64,000 nucleotides of DNA from Stutzerimonas zhaodongensis (GCF_003696365.1 NZ_RFFM01000003.1:62001-126000), one strand, 5' to 3'; shown: positions 48,165-59,401, counted from the first letter of the stretch. Program-made: numbers and translations. The notes: generated by a model not told the origin, from the letters alone.

Positions 48165-49094
48165 TCAGACAGCCGTCAGCATCTCCCCACGCTCCAGGAA
48201 AGCGTGCAGATTGGCCAACAGCAATTCTTCCATCGCCTGTCGAGTCTCCTCGGTAGCGCTGCCGATATGAGGCAGCAGGACGACGTTGGGGAGGTTGAAC
48301 AATTGTTCCGGCACGTCCGGTTCCTTGGCATAGACATCAAGGCCAGCACCGCCGAGTCGACCTTCTACCAACGCCTCGACCAGCGCAGGTTCGTCCACCA
48401 CTGAACCGCGTGAGACATTTATCAGTGAGCCTTTGGCCCCAAGCGCGTCGATGACGTTGCGATTGATCAGGTTGCGAGTGCTCTCCCCGCCCGGGCATGT
48501 AAGCACCAGGAAGTCGCTCCAGCGTGCCAGTTCGATCAGGTTGGGCTCGTACCCAAATTCACTGCCGGCCACCGGCCGGCGGTTGTGGTAACGCACCTGC
48601 ATGTCGAAACCGCTGGAGCGCTTGGCCACAGCCTCGCCGATGCGTCCAAGGCCGACGATGCCAAGCTTCTTACCGCTTACCCGGGCGGCCAGTGGCAACC
48701 CGCCAGATGGCCACTCTCCGGCCCGAACGAAGCGGTCGGCACGTGACATCTGACGTGCACAGTCGATGATCAGGCCGAACGCAAGATCAGCGACGCAATC
48801 GTTCAACACCTCCGGCGTATTGCTGACCGGAATCCCTCGCGCCTTGGCTGCCGCGACATCAATCGAATCGTAGCCAACACCGAAACTCACGATGGCGCGC
48901 AGGTTGGGCAGCCGCTCGATAAGCGCCGCCGTGCAGCCGAAACGTGCAGACGTCACCACGATGTCGATTCGCGTGGCGTGCTGGTCCAGTAGCGCCTCGG
49001 CGTCCTGTTCCCAAATTCGTAGAACCTCATGCGCCGCAGCCAGGCCGCGGTTGAAACGTTCGGTCAGGGGGCCGAGCTGGAGAATGCAGGTCAC
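48165..49094 (-). CDS. D-isomer-specific 2-hydroxyacid dehydrogenase (GhrB/HprA-like)
   Basis: 309 residues. SFGVGYDSIDVAAAKARGI, the NAD(P) site GIVGLGRIGEAVA, the catalytic Arg in NVSRGSVVDEPALVEAL, Glu near YAKEPDVPE and His in LLPHIGSATEETR are all present. The family reduces glyoxylate, hydroxypyruvate or related 2-oxoacids. It lies just downstream of the FAD-linked oxidase on the same strand, and the two may act on the same 2-oxo/2-hydroxyacid couple. Exact substrate unknown. Confidence 0.9.
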   Translation of the reverse strand: MTCILQLGPLTERFNRGLAAAHEVLRIWEQDAEALLDQHATRIDIVVTSARFGCTAALIERLPNLRAIVSFGVGYDSIDVAAAKARGIPVSNTPEVLNDCVADLAFGLIIDCARQMSRADRFVRAGEWPSGGLPLAARVSGKKLGIVGLGRIGEAVAKRSSGFDMQVRYHNRRPVAGSEFGYEPNLIELARWSDFLVLTCPGGESTRNLINRNVIDALGAKGSLINVSRGSVVDEPALVEALVEGRLGGAGLDVYAKEPDVPEQLFNLPNVVLLPHIGSATEETRQAMEELLLANLHAFLERGEMLTAV

Positions 49095-49138
49095 AGGAAC
49101 ACCTCGATTGGGTTAGCGGTTCGGCTCGGTTCGTTGGA

Positions 49139-50557
49139 TCAGAGCACCTTGCCAGGATTCATCAGACCCTTCGGGTCGAGTGTTGTCTTGATGGCACGCA
49201 TCAGCTCAAGTTCCAGCGGGTCCTTGTAATGCCTGGCTGCGTCGCGCTTGGCCTGGCCGATTCCATGCTCGGCGCTGATGCTGCCGCTGAAACTGACAGT
49301 CGAGTCGTATATCACCTGCATGATCGCCTCGTGCTGCGCTTTGAAGCGGGCATCGTCGGCGCCGACCGGTTTGCTGATGTTGTAGTGCAAGTTGCCATCG
49401 CCCACATGGCCGTAAGTGACGATTCGCACACCGGGAAAGCGGTCGCGCAGGCGTTGGTCAGTGGTTTCGATGAAATCGGGGATGCAACTGACCGGTACGC
49501 TGATGTCGTGCTTGAGGCTCGGGCCTTCGTGATTCTGCGCTTCGGAGATTCCCTCGCGCATGGCCCAGAGTGCGGCGACCTGAGATTCGCTGGAAGCAAC
49601 CACGGCATCGATCACCCAACCCTTCTCAAGGGCTTCGCCTATGCCGATCTCGAGCAATTGATTGAGTGGTGCCTCCGGCTGGGTGTCGCTCAGTTCGATC
49701 AGCACGTACCAGGGATGAGCATCGCCAAAAGGGTCTCTGCAACCGTGAACGTGGCGCAGCACGAAGTCGACGCTCTGCCGTGACATCAGCTCGAAGCCGG
49801 TCAGGCGGTCCCCACACAACGCACGTATGCTGCCGATAAGCTCGACCGCCGCAGATGCACTGGGCAACGCCACCCAAGCGGTCGTAACGCTGCGCACCGC
49901 CGGGTAGAGCTTGAGCACGGCCGCCGTAATGATGCCCAGGGTGCCTTCCGAGCCGATAAACAGGTGCTTGAGGTCGTAGCCCGTATTGTCCTTGCGCAGG
50001 CCGCGCAGACCGTTCCAGATCTGGCCGTCCGGCAGCACCACTTCCACGCCGAGAGTGAGGTCGCGCATGTTGCCGTAACGCAGCACTGCGGTTCCACCCG
50101 CGTTGGTGGCAAGGTTGCCGCCAACGGTGCAGCTGCCTTCCGCTCCGAGAGATAACGGAAAGAACCGACCCGCCTCTGCCGCGGCCTCCTGCAAACTCTG
50201 CAGAATGACGCCAGCTTCAACGGTAATGGTCTCGTTGGCTGGGTCGACCTGACGGAACTTGGTCATCCGCGTAAGTGACAAGACCACCTGGCAGCCGCTG
50301 CCATCGGGAATCGACCCGCCGCACAGCCCCGTATTGCCGCCCTGCGGAACCAGCGCGACCTGTTGTTCATTGCACAGGCGAACCACACCGGCGACCTCCT
50401 CCGTTGTGGCCGGACGTATTACCAGGGCAGCCAAGCCCCGGTAAGCGTTGCGCCAGTCGCTGAGATAACTGCGCATGCGCTCAGGGTCCCGCTCGATGCC
50501 TGCCGGACCGACGATGGCTTCTATCTCGCGAATGAAGGCCTCTGACAGGTGGCTCAT
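49139..50557 (-). CDS. FAD-linked oxidase (D-2-hydroxyacid dehydrogenase, GlcD-like)
   Basis: 472 residues from ATG 50557 with AGAGGGA upstream; the frame extends 31 codons without support. The PCMH-type FAD domain is clear (LVPQGGNTGLCGGS, GAEGSCTVGGNLATNAGG) and the C-terminal domain ends YGHVGDGNLHYN and SISAEHGIGQAKR, typical of D-lactate/D-2-hydroxyglutarate dehydrogenases. It would oxidise a D-2-hydroxyacid and pass electrons to the respiratory chain. No glcE/glcF partners are present. Confidence 0.9.
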   Translation of the reverse strand: MSHLSEAFIREIEAIVGPAGIERDPERMRSYLSDWRNAYRGLAALVIRPATTEEVAGVVRLCNEQQVALVPQGGNTGLCGGSIPDGSGCQVVLSLTRMTKFRQVDPANETITVEAGVILQSLQEAAAEAGRFFPLSLGAEGSCTVGGNLATNAGGTAVLRYGNMRDLTLGVEVVLPDGQIWNGLRGLRKDNTGYDLKHLFIGSEGTLGIITAAVLKLYPAVRSVTTAWVALPSASAAVELIGSIRALCGDRLTGFELMSRQSVDFVLRHVHGCRDPFGDAHPWYVLIELSDTQPEAPLNQLLEIGIGEALEKGWVIDAVVASSESQVAALWAMREGISEAQNHEGPSLKHDISVPVSCIPDFIETTDQRLRDRFPGVRIVTYGHVGDGNLHYNISKPVGADDARFKAQHEAIMQVIYDSTVSFSGSISAEHGIGQAKRDAARHYKDPLELELMRAIKTTLDPKGLMNPGKVL

Positions 50558-50668
50558 CGCATCCCTCTGGCTTAATTGTGTGACGGCAGGTGACCAACCC
50601 TGGTGTGGGACACTTGCCGGTCCTGCGTTGATAGGGTCGCGCTTACCCAAGCGCCGCTCCTACTCCGA

Positions 50669-52234
50669 TCAAGTGATCGGTGCGGGGTTGAACAGGGTGA
50701 TGTCGTTGTGAATCTTGTGCTGCTCAGCCCAGGTTTTCTTGCGACCGCTAGCGACGTCCAGGTAGTAGTGAAAAAGCTCCCAACCCAGGTCCTCGATGCT
50801 CGAGCGGCCGGTGGCGATGCGCCCGGCATCCACATCGATCAGGTCCGGCCAGCGCTCGGCGAGCTCGGTGCGGGTTGACACTTTCACGACCGGCGCCATG
50901 GCCAGGCCATACGGCGTACCGCGCCCGGTGGTGAAGACGTGGAGGTTCATGCCCGCTGCCAGCTGCAACGTTCCGCAGACGAAATCACTGGCGGGTGTCG
51001 CGCAGTAGATGAGTCCCTTGCTGCTGAATCGCTCACCGGGGCCAAGCACGCCATTGATGGCGCTGCTGCCGGATTTGACGATTGAACCCAGAGATTTCTC
51101 GACAATATTGGACAACCCGCCTTTCTTGTTGCCAGGCGTGGTGTTGGCGCTGCGGTCGGCGGCGCCGCGTTCGAGGTACTGATCGTACCAATCCATTTCG
51201 CGCACCAGGGCCTCGGCCACTTCCGGCGTTTCGGCACGGGAGGTAAGCATGTAGATGGCATCGCGCACTTCTGTGACTTCCGAGAACATCACCGTAGCGC
51301 CGGCGCGGATCAGCAGGTCCGACGCGTAACCCAGCGCCGGGTTGGCGGTGATGCCGGAGAACGCATCGCTACCGCCGCACTGCATACCGAGAACCAACTC
51401 AGACGCGGGAACAGTTTCGCGTTGGCGGCGGTTGAGCTTTTCCAGACGCGTCTCGGCCAGCGCCATGATCTGTTCGATCATTTCACCGAAGCCGGTATTG
51501 GACTCCTGCAAGCGATACAGCCAGGGCTCGCTCAGGTCGACCGATGCGTCGCCCTCGTGCATGACCTGCTCGGCTTGCAGCTTCTCGCATCCAAGGCTTA
51601 TCACCAGGGCTTCACCGCCCAGGTTCGGGTTACGCGCCAGATTGCGCACTGTGCGGATCGGGATGTAGGCATCCTTGGCGTTGATGGCTACGCCGCAGCC
51701 GTAGCTGTGCGTCAGGGCAACCACATCGTCGACATTGGGATACTTGGGCAGCAGCTCCTTGCGAATACGCGCCACCGCATGATCCAGCACGCCTGTAACG
51801 CATTGCACGGTGGTGGTGATGCCCAGGATGTTGCGGGTGCCGACCGTGCCATCGGCGTTGCGGTAACCCTCGAAGGTATGCCCTTCGAGCGGCTCGAGCC
51901 GCGCTGGTACGGCGTCTGACATGGGAAGGCTATCGAGTGGAGGCGCAGAAGGCATGCGCAACTGTGTTTCCTTTACCCATGAACCCCGTGCGATGGGCTC
52001 TAACGCGTAGCCGATGATCTGGCCGTAGCGGCGCACGGGTTGGTCCACTGCGATATCAACCAGCGCAACCTTGTGGCTCTGCGGCACCGACTCGACCGTG
52101 ACCAATCCGTCCTGGAACCGGGCACCGATCGGAACACCGCCGTCGTTGACCACCACCGCCACGTTGTCCGCTTCGTTCAAGCGAATGTAACGAGGCGAAT
52201 CTTGATGTTGAATCAGTTCCACGGTTTCGTTCAT
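50669..52234 (-). CDS. garD: Galactarate dehydratase GarD
   Basis: 521 residues, the length of E. coli GarD. The N-terminal SAF-like domain is followed by the UxaA/GarD catalytic part: [39 protein letters not shown] and [21 protein letters not shown], with conserved Cys for metal. It converts galactarate to 5-dehydro-4-deoxyglucarate. It lies between the oxidase and gudD in the minus-strand operon. Confidence 0.92.
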   Translation of the reverse strand: MNETVELIQHQDSPRYIRLNEADNVAVVVNDGGVPIGARFQDGLVTVESVPQSHKVALVDIAVDQPVRRYGQIIGYALEPIARGSWVKETQLRMPSAPPLDSLPMSDAVPARLEPLEGHTFEGYRNADGTVGTRNILGITTTVQCVTGVLDHAVARIRKELLPKYPNVDDVVALTHSYGCGVAINAKDAYIPIRTVRNLARNPNLGGEALVISLGCEKLQAEQVMHEGDASVDLSEPWLYRLQESNTGFGEMIEQIMALAETRLEKLNRRQRETVPASELVLGMQCGGSDAFSGITANPALGYASDLLIRAGATVMFSEVTEVRDAIYMLTSRAETPEVAEALVREMDWYDQYLERGAADRSANTTPGNKKGGLSNIVEKSLGSIVKSGSSAINGVLGPGERFSSKGLIYCATPASDFVCGTLQLAAGMNLHVFTTGRGTPYGLAMAPVVKVSTRTELAERWPDLIDVDAGRIATGRSSIEDLGWELFHYYLDVASGRKKTWAEQHKIHNDITLFNPAPIT

Positions 52235-52307
52235 ATCGGTCTCCGGTCAGGCCGTTTATTGTTGTAGAGCGGTCGGTGCAACATTCAAACGGACTCAGGC
52301 ACGCTGG

Positions 52308-52325
52308 TGGGTTGAAGCCCACCCT
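52308..52325. repeat. Short hairpin repeat between garD and gudD
   Basis: GGTGGG-TTGAAG-CCCACC followed by CTACG. This is the form of a dispersed pseudomonad intergenic repeat; it may also attenuate readthrough within the operon. Confidence 0.5.
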
Positions 52326-52344
52326 ACGACTGCTTCAGCCAAAA

Positions 52345-53688
52345 TCAGCGCACCAAGCACGGCTTCTTGTTGTTAAAGGTCCATTCCGGAATCAGATACT
52401 GCATGGCAATCGCGTCGTCGCGAGCGCCCAGCCCTTTGGCCAGATACAGCTCGTGAGCTTTTTGCAGCGCGTCTTCGTCCAGTTCCACGCCCAGCCCTGC
52501 CCTGGCCGGTACGGCGACCTTGCCACCGACGATCTGTAGCGGCTCGCGGGTAAGGTACTGGCCGTCCTGCCAGATCCAGTGGGTGTCGATCGCTGTGATC
52601 TTGCCCGGCGCCGCGGCGGCAACATGGGTAAACATGGCCAGTGAGATGTCGAAATGGTTGTTCGAATGCGAGCCCCAGGTCAGGCCCCAGTCATGGCACA
52701 TCTGCGCGACGCGGACTGAGCCACTCATGGTCCAGAAATGCGGATCGGCGAGCGGGATGTCTACCGATTGCAGCTGGATTGTGTGTCCCATCTGACGCCA
52801 GTCGGTCGCGATCATGTTGGTCGCGGTCGGCAGCCCGGTGGCGCGGCGGAACTCAGCCATCACCTCACGGCCGGAGTAACCGTTCTCAGCGCCACAAGGG
52901 TCCTCGGCATAGGCCAGCACGCCGTGCAGGTCCTTGCAGAGATCAATGGCCTCGGCCAGTGACCAGGCGCCGTTGGGGTCTAGCGTGATGCGCGCTTCGG
53001 GGAAACGCTCGGCCAGGGCTCGTATCGCCTTGACCTCCTCGCTGCCAGGCAGCACGCCGCCCTTGAGTTTGAAATCCTTGAAACCATAGCGCTCATAGGC
53101 CGCTTCGGCTTGACGTACCACGGTTTCCGGAGTCAGCGCTTCTTCGTTACGCACGCGGAACCAGGCATCGCTGGCGCCGGATTCATCGCGGTACCCGAGG
53201 TCGGTCTTGTTGCGATCGGCGATGTAGAACAGGTAACCGAGCATCTCGACTTCGTCGCGCTGCTGGCCGTCACCAAGCAGGGCGGCAACCGGCACATTGA
53301 GGTGCTGGCCTAGCAGGTCGAGCAGTGCTGACTCGATTGCTGTAATGGCATGAATGGCGATACGCAGATCGAATGTCTGAAGGCCACGGCCCCCGACGTC
53401 ACGGTCAGCAAAAGCCTTGCGGGCTTGGTTCAGCAAGCCGTTGAAGTTACCCACCGATTGCCCGACCAGAATGGCGCGAGCATCTTCCAGGGTCTGGCGT
53501 ATCGCCTCGCCACCGGGAACCTCGCCGACACCTGTGTTGCCAGCGCTGTCCTTGAGAATGAGGATGTTGCGGGTGAAATACGGACCATGGGCGCCGCTCA
53601 GGTTGAGCAACATGCTGTCCTGTCCGGCGACTGGGACCACCTTGAGTTCGGTAACGACCGGAGCACCTTGATTAACTGAATCGTTCAT
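52345..53688 (-). CDS. gudD: Glucarate dehydratase GudD (copy 1)
   Basis: 447 residues from ATG 53688; an extension of 29 codons upstream is not supported. Enolase superfamily, glucarate dehydratase subgroup: [17 protein letters not shown] at the start, the KxK motif in [47 protein letters not shown] and the catalytic His in [16 protein letters not shown]. It turns D-glucarate into 5-dehydro-4-deoxyglucarate for KdgD. All catalytic residues I can place are intact. Confidence 0.95.
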   Translation of the reverse strand: MNDSVNQGAPVVTELKVVPVAGQDSMLLNLSGAHGPYFTRNILILKDSAGNTGVGEVPGGEAIRQTLEDARAILVGQSVGNFNGLLNQARKAFADRDVGGRGLQTFDLRIAIHAITAIESALLDLLGQHLNVPVAALLGDGQQRDEVEMLGYLFYIADRNKTDLGYRDESGASDAWFRVRNEEALTPETVVRQAEAAYERYGFKDFKLKGGVLPGSEEVKAIRALAERFPEARITLDPNGAWSLAEAIDLCKDLHGVLAYAEDPCGAENGYSGREVMAEFRRATGLPTATNMIATDWRQMGHTIQLQSVDIPLADPHFWTMSGSVRVAQMCHDWGLTWGSHSNNHFDISLAMFTHVAAAAPGKITAIDTHWIWQDGQYLTREPLQIVGGKVAVPARAGLGVELDEDALQKAHELYLAKGLGARDDAIAMQYLIPEWTFNNKKPCLVR

Positions 53689-53715
53689 AGTCGTCTCGCT
53701 ATTGTTTTTATGTGT

Positions 53716-53735
53716 CGACGTTTGCGGAAACGTCG
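53716..53735. other. Perfect hairpin between gudD copy 1 and aldehyde dehydrogenase gene
   Basis: CGACGTTT-GCGG-AAACGTCG. No U-tract on either side in the direction of transcription; may be a processing or attenuation site. Confidence 0.5.
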
Positions 53736-53794
53736 GTAAGCCACCGTGCGACCGGGTATCAACCACGAATCGCACGGATAGAGCGCACCGGATA

Positions 53795-55237
53795 TCAGCC
53801 GATGTAGGTCGTCTTCACCGTGGTGTAGAACTCCTGGGCGTAGCGGCCTTGTTCGCGCGGCCCGTAGGACGAGCCCTTACGGCCACCGAACGGCACGTGG
53901 TAATCCACGCCGGCAGTCGGCAGGTTGACCATTACCATCCCCGCCTGAGAGTGGCGCTTGAAGTGGTTGGCGTACTTGAGCGACGTGGTGCAGATGCCAG
54001 CCGACAGACCGAATTCGGTGTCGTTGGCCATGGCTAGGGCTTCGTCGTAATCCTTGACCTTAACGACGTTGGCCACTGGACCAAAGATTTCTTCACGGCT
54101 GATACGCATGTCCGCCGTGCTGTCGACGAACAGGGTCGGCGCCAGGAAGTAACCCTCGGTGCCGCAGCTTACGCGCTCACCGCCACACACCAGGCGCGCG
54201 CCCTCTTCCTTACCGATTTCGATGTAGCGCAGATCCTGATCCAGCTGGGACTGCGATACCACTGGACCAACATCGATGCCCTTCTCAAGCGCCGGGCCGA
54301 CCTTGATCTTCTTGATGCGCTCGACCATGGCTTCGACGAAGCGATCGTAGATGCCTTCGGTGACAATGATGCGGCTCGAAGCCGTGCAACGCTGCCCGGT
54401 GGAGTAGAAGGCGCTCTGGGTGGCCAGTTCAACAGCGGTATTGAGGTCCGCGTCATCAAGGACGATCTGCGGATTCTTGCCGCCCATCTCAAGCTGAACC
54501 TTGGCACCGCGATTTACGCAGGTATTGGCAATGCCGCGGCCCACGCCGACCGAACCAGTGAAGCTGACACCATCGACACGCTTGTCGTTGACGATGGCTT
54601 CACCGACTTCGCGGCCCTTGCCCATCACAAGGTTGAAAACACCCGCTGGGAAACCGGCGCGCGAAATGATTTCGGCGATGGCCCAGGCGCAACCAGGCAC
54701 CAGGTCAGCGGGTTTGATGACTACGCAATTGCCGTATGCAAGCGCGGGGGCGATCTTCCACGCGGGAATAGCAATCGGGAAATTCCACGGGGTGATCAGG
54801 CCGATCACGCCCAGCGGCTCACGAGTGACTTCAACGCTGACGCCAGGGCGGACGGACTGCAGAGTCTCCCCTGCCTGACGCAGGCATTCGCCGGCGAAAT
54901 ACTTGAAGATGTTTCCGGCGCGGGCGACTTCACCGATAGCTTCCGGCAGCGTCTTGCCCTCTTCCCGGGCCAGCAGCGAGCCCAGCTCTTCACGACGAGC
55001 GAGGATTTCCAGCCCGACTTTCTCCAGCGAATCGGCGCGAGCCTGAATACCGGAGGTGGACCAGGCCGGGAAAGCCTTACGCGCTGCAGCGATTGCTGTT
55101 TCTACCTGAGATGCGTCGGCCTGGGCATATTCGCCGATGGTGTCCGACAGATCAGAGGGGTTGATATTGGCCTGGTAGTTCTTGCCGGCTACCCATTGGC
55201 CATCGATGTAGTTGTCATAACGCTTTGCTTCTGCCAC
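53795..55237 (-). CDS. 2-oxoglutarate semialdehyde dehydrogenase
   Basis: 480 residues of the aldehyde dehydrogenase superfamily, with the oxyanion Asn in [11 protein letters not shown], the catalytic Glu in VQLEMGGKN (E250), the nucleophile Cys in GQRCTAS (C284) and the cofactor loop FTGSVGVGR. Beside kdgD and gudD it should be the alpha-ketoglutaric semialdehyde dehydrogenase that makes 2-oxoglutarate, the last step of the oxidative route (inference from context and family). Confidence 0.92.
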   Translation of the reverse strand: MAEAKRYDNYIDGQWVAGKNYQANINPSDLSDTIGEYAQADASQVETAIAAARKAFPAWSTSGIQARADSLEKVGLEILARREELGSLLAREEGKTLPEAIGEVARAGNIFKYFAGECLRQAGETLQSVRPGVSVEVTREPLGVIGLITPWNFPIAIPAWKIAPALAYGNCVVIKPADLVPGCAWAIAEIISRAGFPAGVFNLVMGKGREVGEAIVNDKRVDGVSFTGSVGVGRGIANTCVNRGAKVQLEMGGKNPQIVLDDADLNTAVELATQSAFYSTGQRCTASSRIIVTEGIYDRFVEAMVERIKKIKVGPALEKGIDVGPVVSQSQLDQDLRYIEIGKEEGARLVCGGERVSCGTEGYFLAPTLFVDSTADMRISREEIFGPVANVVKVKDYDEALAMANDTEFGLSAGICTTSLKYANHFKRHSQAGMVMVNLPTAGVDYHVPFGGRKGSSYGPREQGRYAQEFYTTVKTTYIG

Positions 55238-55330
55238 GGAACTCTCCTTCGTGAGGTCCGCCGACGTGCCCTGGCAACGATGCCGGGCACTTGCTGGCGG
55301 CGGTGGGGCGAGTGATGGATCTGGCTGGTG

Positions 55331-56242
55331 TTACTGAGCGCCCTGCTTCTTGATCAGCGCGGCGAGGGCTTCGTACTCGTCCGGCAGCAGGTCGGTCAGT
55401 GGCGCGCGAACAGGGCCGGCGTCGTATCCGGAGATCTTCGCGCCAGCCTTGACGATGCTGACCGCATAACCTTTGCAGCGATTACGAATATCGAGGTAAG
55501 GCAGGAAGAAATCGTCGATCAGCTTGCCGACTGTTTCGTGATCGTCACGGGCAATGGCGTTGTAGAAATCCATCGCCATCTTCGGCACGAAGTTGAACAC
55601 GGCAGAGGAGTAAACCGGCACGCCGAGGGCTTTATAAGCCGCTGCGTAAACTTCGGCAGTGGGCAGGCCACCGAGGTAAGTCAAGCGATCACCGAGGCGG
55701 CGGCGGATCGAGACCATGAGCTCGATATCGCCGAGACCATCTTTATAACCAATCAGGTTAGGGCAGCGCTCGACCAGCTGCTCGAGCAGCGGTGCAGTCA
55801 GACGGCACACGTTGCGGTTGTAGACCACTACCCCGATGTCCACGGATTTGCAGACTTCTTCGACATGGCGGGCCACACCTTCCTGACTGGCTTCTGTCAG
55901 GTAATGCGGTAGCAGCAACAGGCCCTTCGCACCCAGGCGCTCGGCTTCTTGAGCGTAGGCAATGGCCTGGCGAGTCGGGCCGCCAACACCAGCAAGAATA
56001 GGTACCTGACCGGCACAGGTATCGACGGCTGTCTTGATGACGTCTGGATACTCTTGCGGCGTAAGGGAGAAGAACTCGCCTGTGCCACCGGCAGCGAAAA
56101 GAGCCGTCGCGCCGTAAGGAGCCAGCCACTCAAGCCGCTTGATATAGCCTTCGCGGTTGAAGTCGCCTTGCTGGTCAAAGTCGGTTACCGGAAAAGAAAG
56201 CAGACCGGAAGAAAGGATGGACTTCAGTTCTTGTGGGTTCAT
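55331..56242 (-). CDS. kdgD: 5-dehydro-4-deoxyglucarate dehydratase
   Basis: 303 residues of the DHDPS/NAL class I aldolase family. [29 protein letters not shown] with the conserved Tyr and [10 protein letters not shown] with the Schiff-base Lys are visible. It dehydrates and decarboxylates 5-dehydro-4-deoxyglucarate to 2-oxoglutarate semialdehyde. It is the first gene of the minus-strand operon kdgD, aldehyde dehydrogenase, gudD, garD, oxidase, hydroxyacid dehydrogenase, with an operator-like repeat 52 bp upstream. Confidence 0.95.
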   Translation of the reverse strand: MNPQELKSILSSGLLSFPVTDFDQQGDFNREGYIKRLEWLAPYGATALFAAGGTGEFFSLTPQEYPDVIKTAVDTCAGQVPILAGVGGPTRQAIAYAQEAERLGAKGLLLLPHYLTEASQEGVARHVEEVCKSVDIGVVVYNRNVCRLTAPLLEQLVERCPNLIGYKDGLGDIELMVSIRRRLGDRLTYLGGLPTAEVYAAAYKALGVPVYSSAVFNFVPKMAMDFYNAIARDDHETVGKLIDDFFLPYLDIRNRCKGYAVSIVKAGAKISGYDAGPVRAPLTDLLPDEYEALAALIKKQGAQ

Positions 56243-56294
56243 TGTTTGAGCATCCTGTGAAGCTATCTATGTATGAGGTAGGGGCCGAAGCCTT

Positions 56295-56314
56295 GAGATA
56301 CGTTATCGTACAAC
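56295..56314. promoter_or_regulatory. Operator-like repeat upstream of kdgD
   Basis: Minus-strand sequence GTTGTACGATAACGTATCTC matches the gudD2 site at 15 of 20 positions, with the core TACGAtAACGTA. It lies 53 bp upstream of the kdgD start. Confidence 0.6.
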
Positions 56315-56697
56315 TCAATGAGGCGCTACCGGTTTGTCGAAATTTCTTCCCTCTCAAGTTCCTTTGATCGAGAGGTGCTAACAGCGCAGCTTACCTTGAT
56401 GTGCCTGTCCTCTCTCTCATCGATTCAAACGAAGTCAGCTGGATATGGCTGCCTGTTCATGATCCAGCGTCATCGCACGGCTCACTGTGCAGCTGAAGTC
56501 TCCAGCCTTCCCTGCCAGTCTTCCCTCGCCAATCTTAGGCGGAATCCCAAGGACCCATCGCTGGAGCGACAAAGGTATTTCCGCCAGATCAGCGGCACGC
56601 AACCCGCGTTCAGCTAACCTCCCCTTACGTAAGCCGCATCGATCGACATACAGCTCGACCGGGTGGTCATATGGCGCATTTTTTATATTTCGGTGAT

Positions 56698-56726
56698 TTG
56701 ACAACCAGCACGAGCACTGTTAAAAA
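56698..56726 (+). promoter_or_regulatory. Sigma-70 promoter of gudD2-tctCBA
   Basis: -35 TTGACA (56698-56703), 17-nt spacer, -10 TAAAAA (56721-56726) preceded by TG. The operator starts 6 nt downstream, where a bound repressor would block RNA polymerase. Confidence 0.6.
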
Positions 56727-56732
56727 TCTGCG

Positions 56733-56752
56733 GTCATACGACAACGTATGAC
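56733..56752. promoter_or_regulatory. Perfect operator repeat upstream of gudD2
   Basis: GTCATACGACAACGTATGAC: perfect 8-nt arms GTCATACG/CGTATGAC with an ACAA centre. Best copy of the family of sites in this locus. Confidence 0.75.
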
Positions 56753-56983
56753 AGAAAATAACCAGAGCCCAAAGGCCATGACCTACTCCGCAAATCTCTG
56801 TCGCGCCGCTTTCCCTGCGCGGTACCACTGCCTGATATCGGTTCCAGAGACCGTCCAGAGCCGTGCCGGCCTCTGTTCAGCTTTCCACTTCTATCTTTCG
56901 ACCTGCGCTGAGGCTAACCACACCGCAGCGTAATCGGCTGACCATTCCCTGGCTCATAAGAACAATCAGGAGCATGTAATTCG

Positions 56984-58372
56984 ATGTCAGACGCAAACCA
57001 CTCCACTCCCGTCGTAACCCAGATGCAGGTCATCCCGGTGGCTGGTTACGACAGCATGCTCTTGAACCTGTGCGGCGCGCATGCTCCATACTTCACACGC
57101 AATCTCGTCGTGCTACAGGACAGCAGCGGACGTAAGGGGATCGGTGAGGTGCCGGGCGGCGAAGGTATCCGTAAAGCCCTCGAGCGAACCAAGGGTCTGG
57201 TAGTAGGCCAACAGATTGGCCGCTATAACCGGGTACTCAACGCTCTGAAGCATGCAATTTCCGGCGGCGCCGCCGGCCCACAGACCACGCAGCACCAGGT
57301 TACCTCCGAAGCTGAAGCAGCCGTGCTCAAGCAGCCTCATGAGATCAACCTTCGACTGGACAATGTGATCACCGCCGTCGAAGCCGCACTTCTCGACTTG
57401 CTTGGCCAGCATCTAGATGTGCCCGTGGCCGACTTGTTGGGCAGCGGCCAACAGCGCGACAGCGTGCCCATGCTGGCTTACCTCTTCTATATAGGTGACC
57501 GCACGCGCACCGACCTTCCCTACCTTGCTGGTACCGGTTCGGCTGATGACTGGTATCACGTCCGCCATCAGGAAGCTGTTACGCCAGAGGCCATCGTGCG
57601 CCTGGCCGAAGCAGCGACTGCGCGCTACGGCTTCAAGGACTTCAAGCTCAAGGGCGGCGTAATGCGGGGCAGTGAGGAGATGCAGGCTATTGCAGGGATC
57701 AAGGCTCGCTTCCCCGACGCCCGCGTCACGCTGGACCCCAACGGCGCATGGTCGCTGGCCGAGGCCATCGAACTATGTCGCGGCCAGGGCCACGTCCTTT
57801 CCTACGCGGAAGATCCATGTGGGCCGGAGAATGGCTATTCGGGCCGCGAGATCATGGCCGAGTTCAAGCGTGCCACGGGCATTCCCACCGCAACTAACAT
57901 GGTTGCCACAGACTGGCGGCAGATGGGTCATTCGCTGCGTCTCGAAGCGGTAGACATTCCGCTGGCCGATCCGCATTTCTGGACCATGCAGGGTTCGGTT
58001 CGACTGGCACAGATGTGCGAGCAGTTCGGCCTTACCTGGGGCTCGCATTCGAACAATCACTTCGACGTGTCGCTGGCAATGTTCACCCACGCCGCTGCTG
58101 CAGCGCCGGGCAAGATCACGGCAATCGACACGCACTGGATCTGGCAGGAAGGCCAGGAGCGGCTCACCCGCGAACCATTGCAGATCATTAACGGAGCGGT
58201 CCAGGTTCCGGACAAGCCGGGCCTGGGTATCGAGCCGGACATGGACCGGATCATGGCCGCCCACGAGCTCTATAACCAAGTTGCCACGGGTGCCCGTGAC
58301 GACGCCATGGCCATGCAGTACCTGGTCCCTGGCTGGAAGTACGATCCCAAGCAACCAAGCCTGGGTCGCTAA
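56984..58372 (+). CDS. Glucarate dehydratase GudD-type (copy 2)
   Basis: 462 residues, collinear with copy 1 ([73 protein letters not shown]), so catalytic Lys, Asp and His are kept. It carries an extra stretch of about 15 residues near 92-110 ([12 protein letters not shown]) and a slightly different active-site surrounding loop ([13 protein letters not shown]). It leads the operon with tctCBA. It may act on glucarate or on another aldarate such as galactarate or idarate (open). Confidence 0.9.
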   Translation: MSDANHSTPVVTQMQVIPVAGYDSMLLNLCGAHAPYFTRNLVVLQDSSGRKGIGEVPGGEGIRKALERTKGLVVGQQIGRYNRVLNALKHAISGGAAGPQTTQHQVTSEAEAAVLKQPHEINLRLDNVITAVEAALLDLLGQHLDVPVADLLGSGQQRDSVPMLAYLFYIGDRTRTDLPYLAGTGSADDWYHVRHQEAVTPEAIVRLAEAATARYGFKDFKLKGGVMRGSEEMQAIAGIKARFPDARVTLDPNGAWSLAEAIELCRGQGHVLSYAEDPCGPENGYSGREIMAEFKRATGIPTATNMVATDWRQMGHSLRLEAVDIPLADPHFWTMQGSVRLAQMCEQFGLTWGSHSNNHFDVSLAMFTHAAAAAPGKITAIDTHWIWQEGQERLTREPLQIINGAVQVPDKPGLGIEPDMDRIMAAHELYNQVATGARDDAMAMQYLVPGWKYDPKQPSLGR

Positions 58373-58432
58373 TAAAAAGCAGACATTTTTCAACGCAAAG
58401 CGCCGCAATCAAAACCACCGGAGAGACATACA

Positions 58433-59401
58433 ATGAAAAAAGCAATCAGCGCCTCCCTTGTTTCAGCCGTGTTTGCAACCGCCGTCAGTGGTGCATTCGC
58501 AGCCGAAACGAAATGGCCAACCCGTCCGGTACAGGTCGTCGTCATCGCGAACGCAGGCGGCGATACCGACTTCAACGCCCGCACCATGGCCAAGTACTTC
58601 ACCAAGATCACTGGCAAGCCAATGGTCATCACCAACATGGCAGGTGGCGGCGGCACCATTGCGGCCGACCAGGTCAAGAGCGCTGCGCCAGATGGCAATA
58701 CAATCCTCTTCACCCACACCGGCCAGATGATCGTCAACGAGGTAGCTGGCCTGACCGAAGACAGTTTCGAAGCCTTCGATGTGTCCTGCATCGCTGGCGT
58801 GGACAAGGGCGCCATCTTCGTGTCGTCCAAAAGCTCGGGCCTGACCACCCTCGACCAACTGATCTCCAAGTCCAAAGCCGAGCCCAGCTCCGTCACCTAC
58901 GGCACCGAGATGGGCAGCTACTCGCACCTGCAGGGGCTGATGTTCGAAAAGCTCACTGATACCAAGCTGAAGATGGTCGATGCGGGCACCGTTTCCGAGA
59001 AGGTCGTCGCGTTGCTTGGTGGCCGAATTGACCTGGGTGGCATCAGCTATGGCTCGGTGCAGGACTATGTAGGCAACGGTGAGATGTTCGCGCTTGGCCA
59101 GCCCAACGAGGAACGCAACCCGCTGCTCGGCGACGTCAAGACGTTCAAGGAGCAAGGCGTCGACTTTGTAATGGAGAAGCCATACATCGTCGCGTTCCCC
59201 AAGGGCACTGACACTGCAATCGTTCAGAAGATGGCCAGTGTGATGAAGCAGATCACCGAAGACCCGGCTTATGCCGAAGAGCTGAAAAAAACCTTCAAGC
59301 AGCCTGTGAGCTACTACAACACCGAAGAGTCCATCGCGCTTCTGCATAAAACTCGCGAAGAGTTCATGGAGTTCAAGGACGAATTGCGCCAGGGCAAGTA
59401 A
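58433..59401 (+). CDS. tctC: TctC-type periplasmic solute-binding protein
   Basis: 322 residues. A Sec signal (MKKAISASLVSAVFATAVSGAFA) is followed by the tripartite tricarboxylate transporter receptor fold: WPTRPVQVVVIANAGGDTDFNAR, the two beta-strand loop NMAGGGGTIAADQV and GTEMGSYSHLQGLMFEKL. It binds a carboxylate in the periplasm. It is followed by tctB and tctA, with gudD2 just upstream, so an aldarate or uronate is the likely ligand. Confidence 0.9.
   Translation: MKKAISASLVSAVFATAVSGAFAAETKWPTRPVQVVVIANAGGDTDFNARTMAKYFTKITGKPMVITNMAGGGGTIAADQVKSAAPDGNTILFTHTGQMIVNEVAGLTEDSFEAFDVSCIAGVDKGAIFVSSKSSGLTTLDQLISKSKAEPSSVTYGTEMGSYSHLQGLMFEKLTDTKLKMVDAGTVSEKVVALLGGRIDLGGISYGSVQDYVGNGEMFALGQPNEERNPLLGDVKTFKEQGVDFVMEKPYIVAFPKGTDTAIVQKMASVMKQITEDPAYAEELKKTFKQPVSYYNTEESIALLHKTREEFMEFKDELRQGK

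Larger units (their letters stand above)
56243..56983. other. 741-bp divergent control region kdgD / gudD2
   Basis: Contains two copies of the shared operator (56295-56314 and 56733-56752) and a promoter (56698-56726), listed separately. The roughly 380 bp between the operators holds no convincing gene; an 89-codon minus-strand frame (56435-56704) has no family resemblance. Confidence 0.55.

Noticed and set aside
56435..56704. 89-codon minus-strand frame in the kdgD-gudD2 gap, considered as the missing regulator
   Set aside because: No helix-turn-helix or any known regulator motif, and its start overlaps the gudD2 promoter.
56748..56933. 61-codon plus-strand frame upstream of gudD2
   Set aside because: Its start lies inside the operator, with no ribosome site and incoherent sequence.
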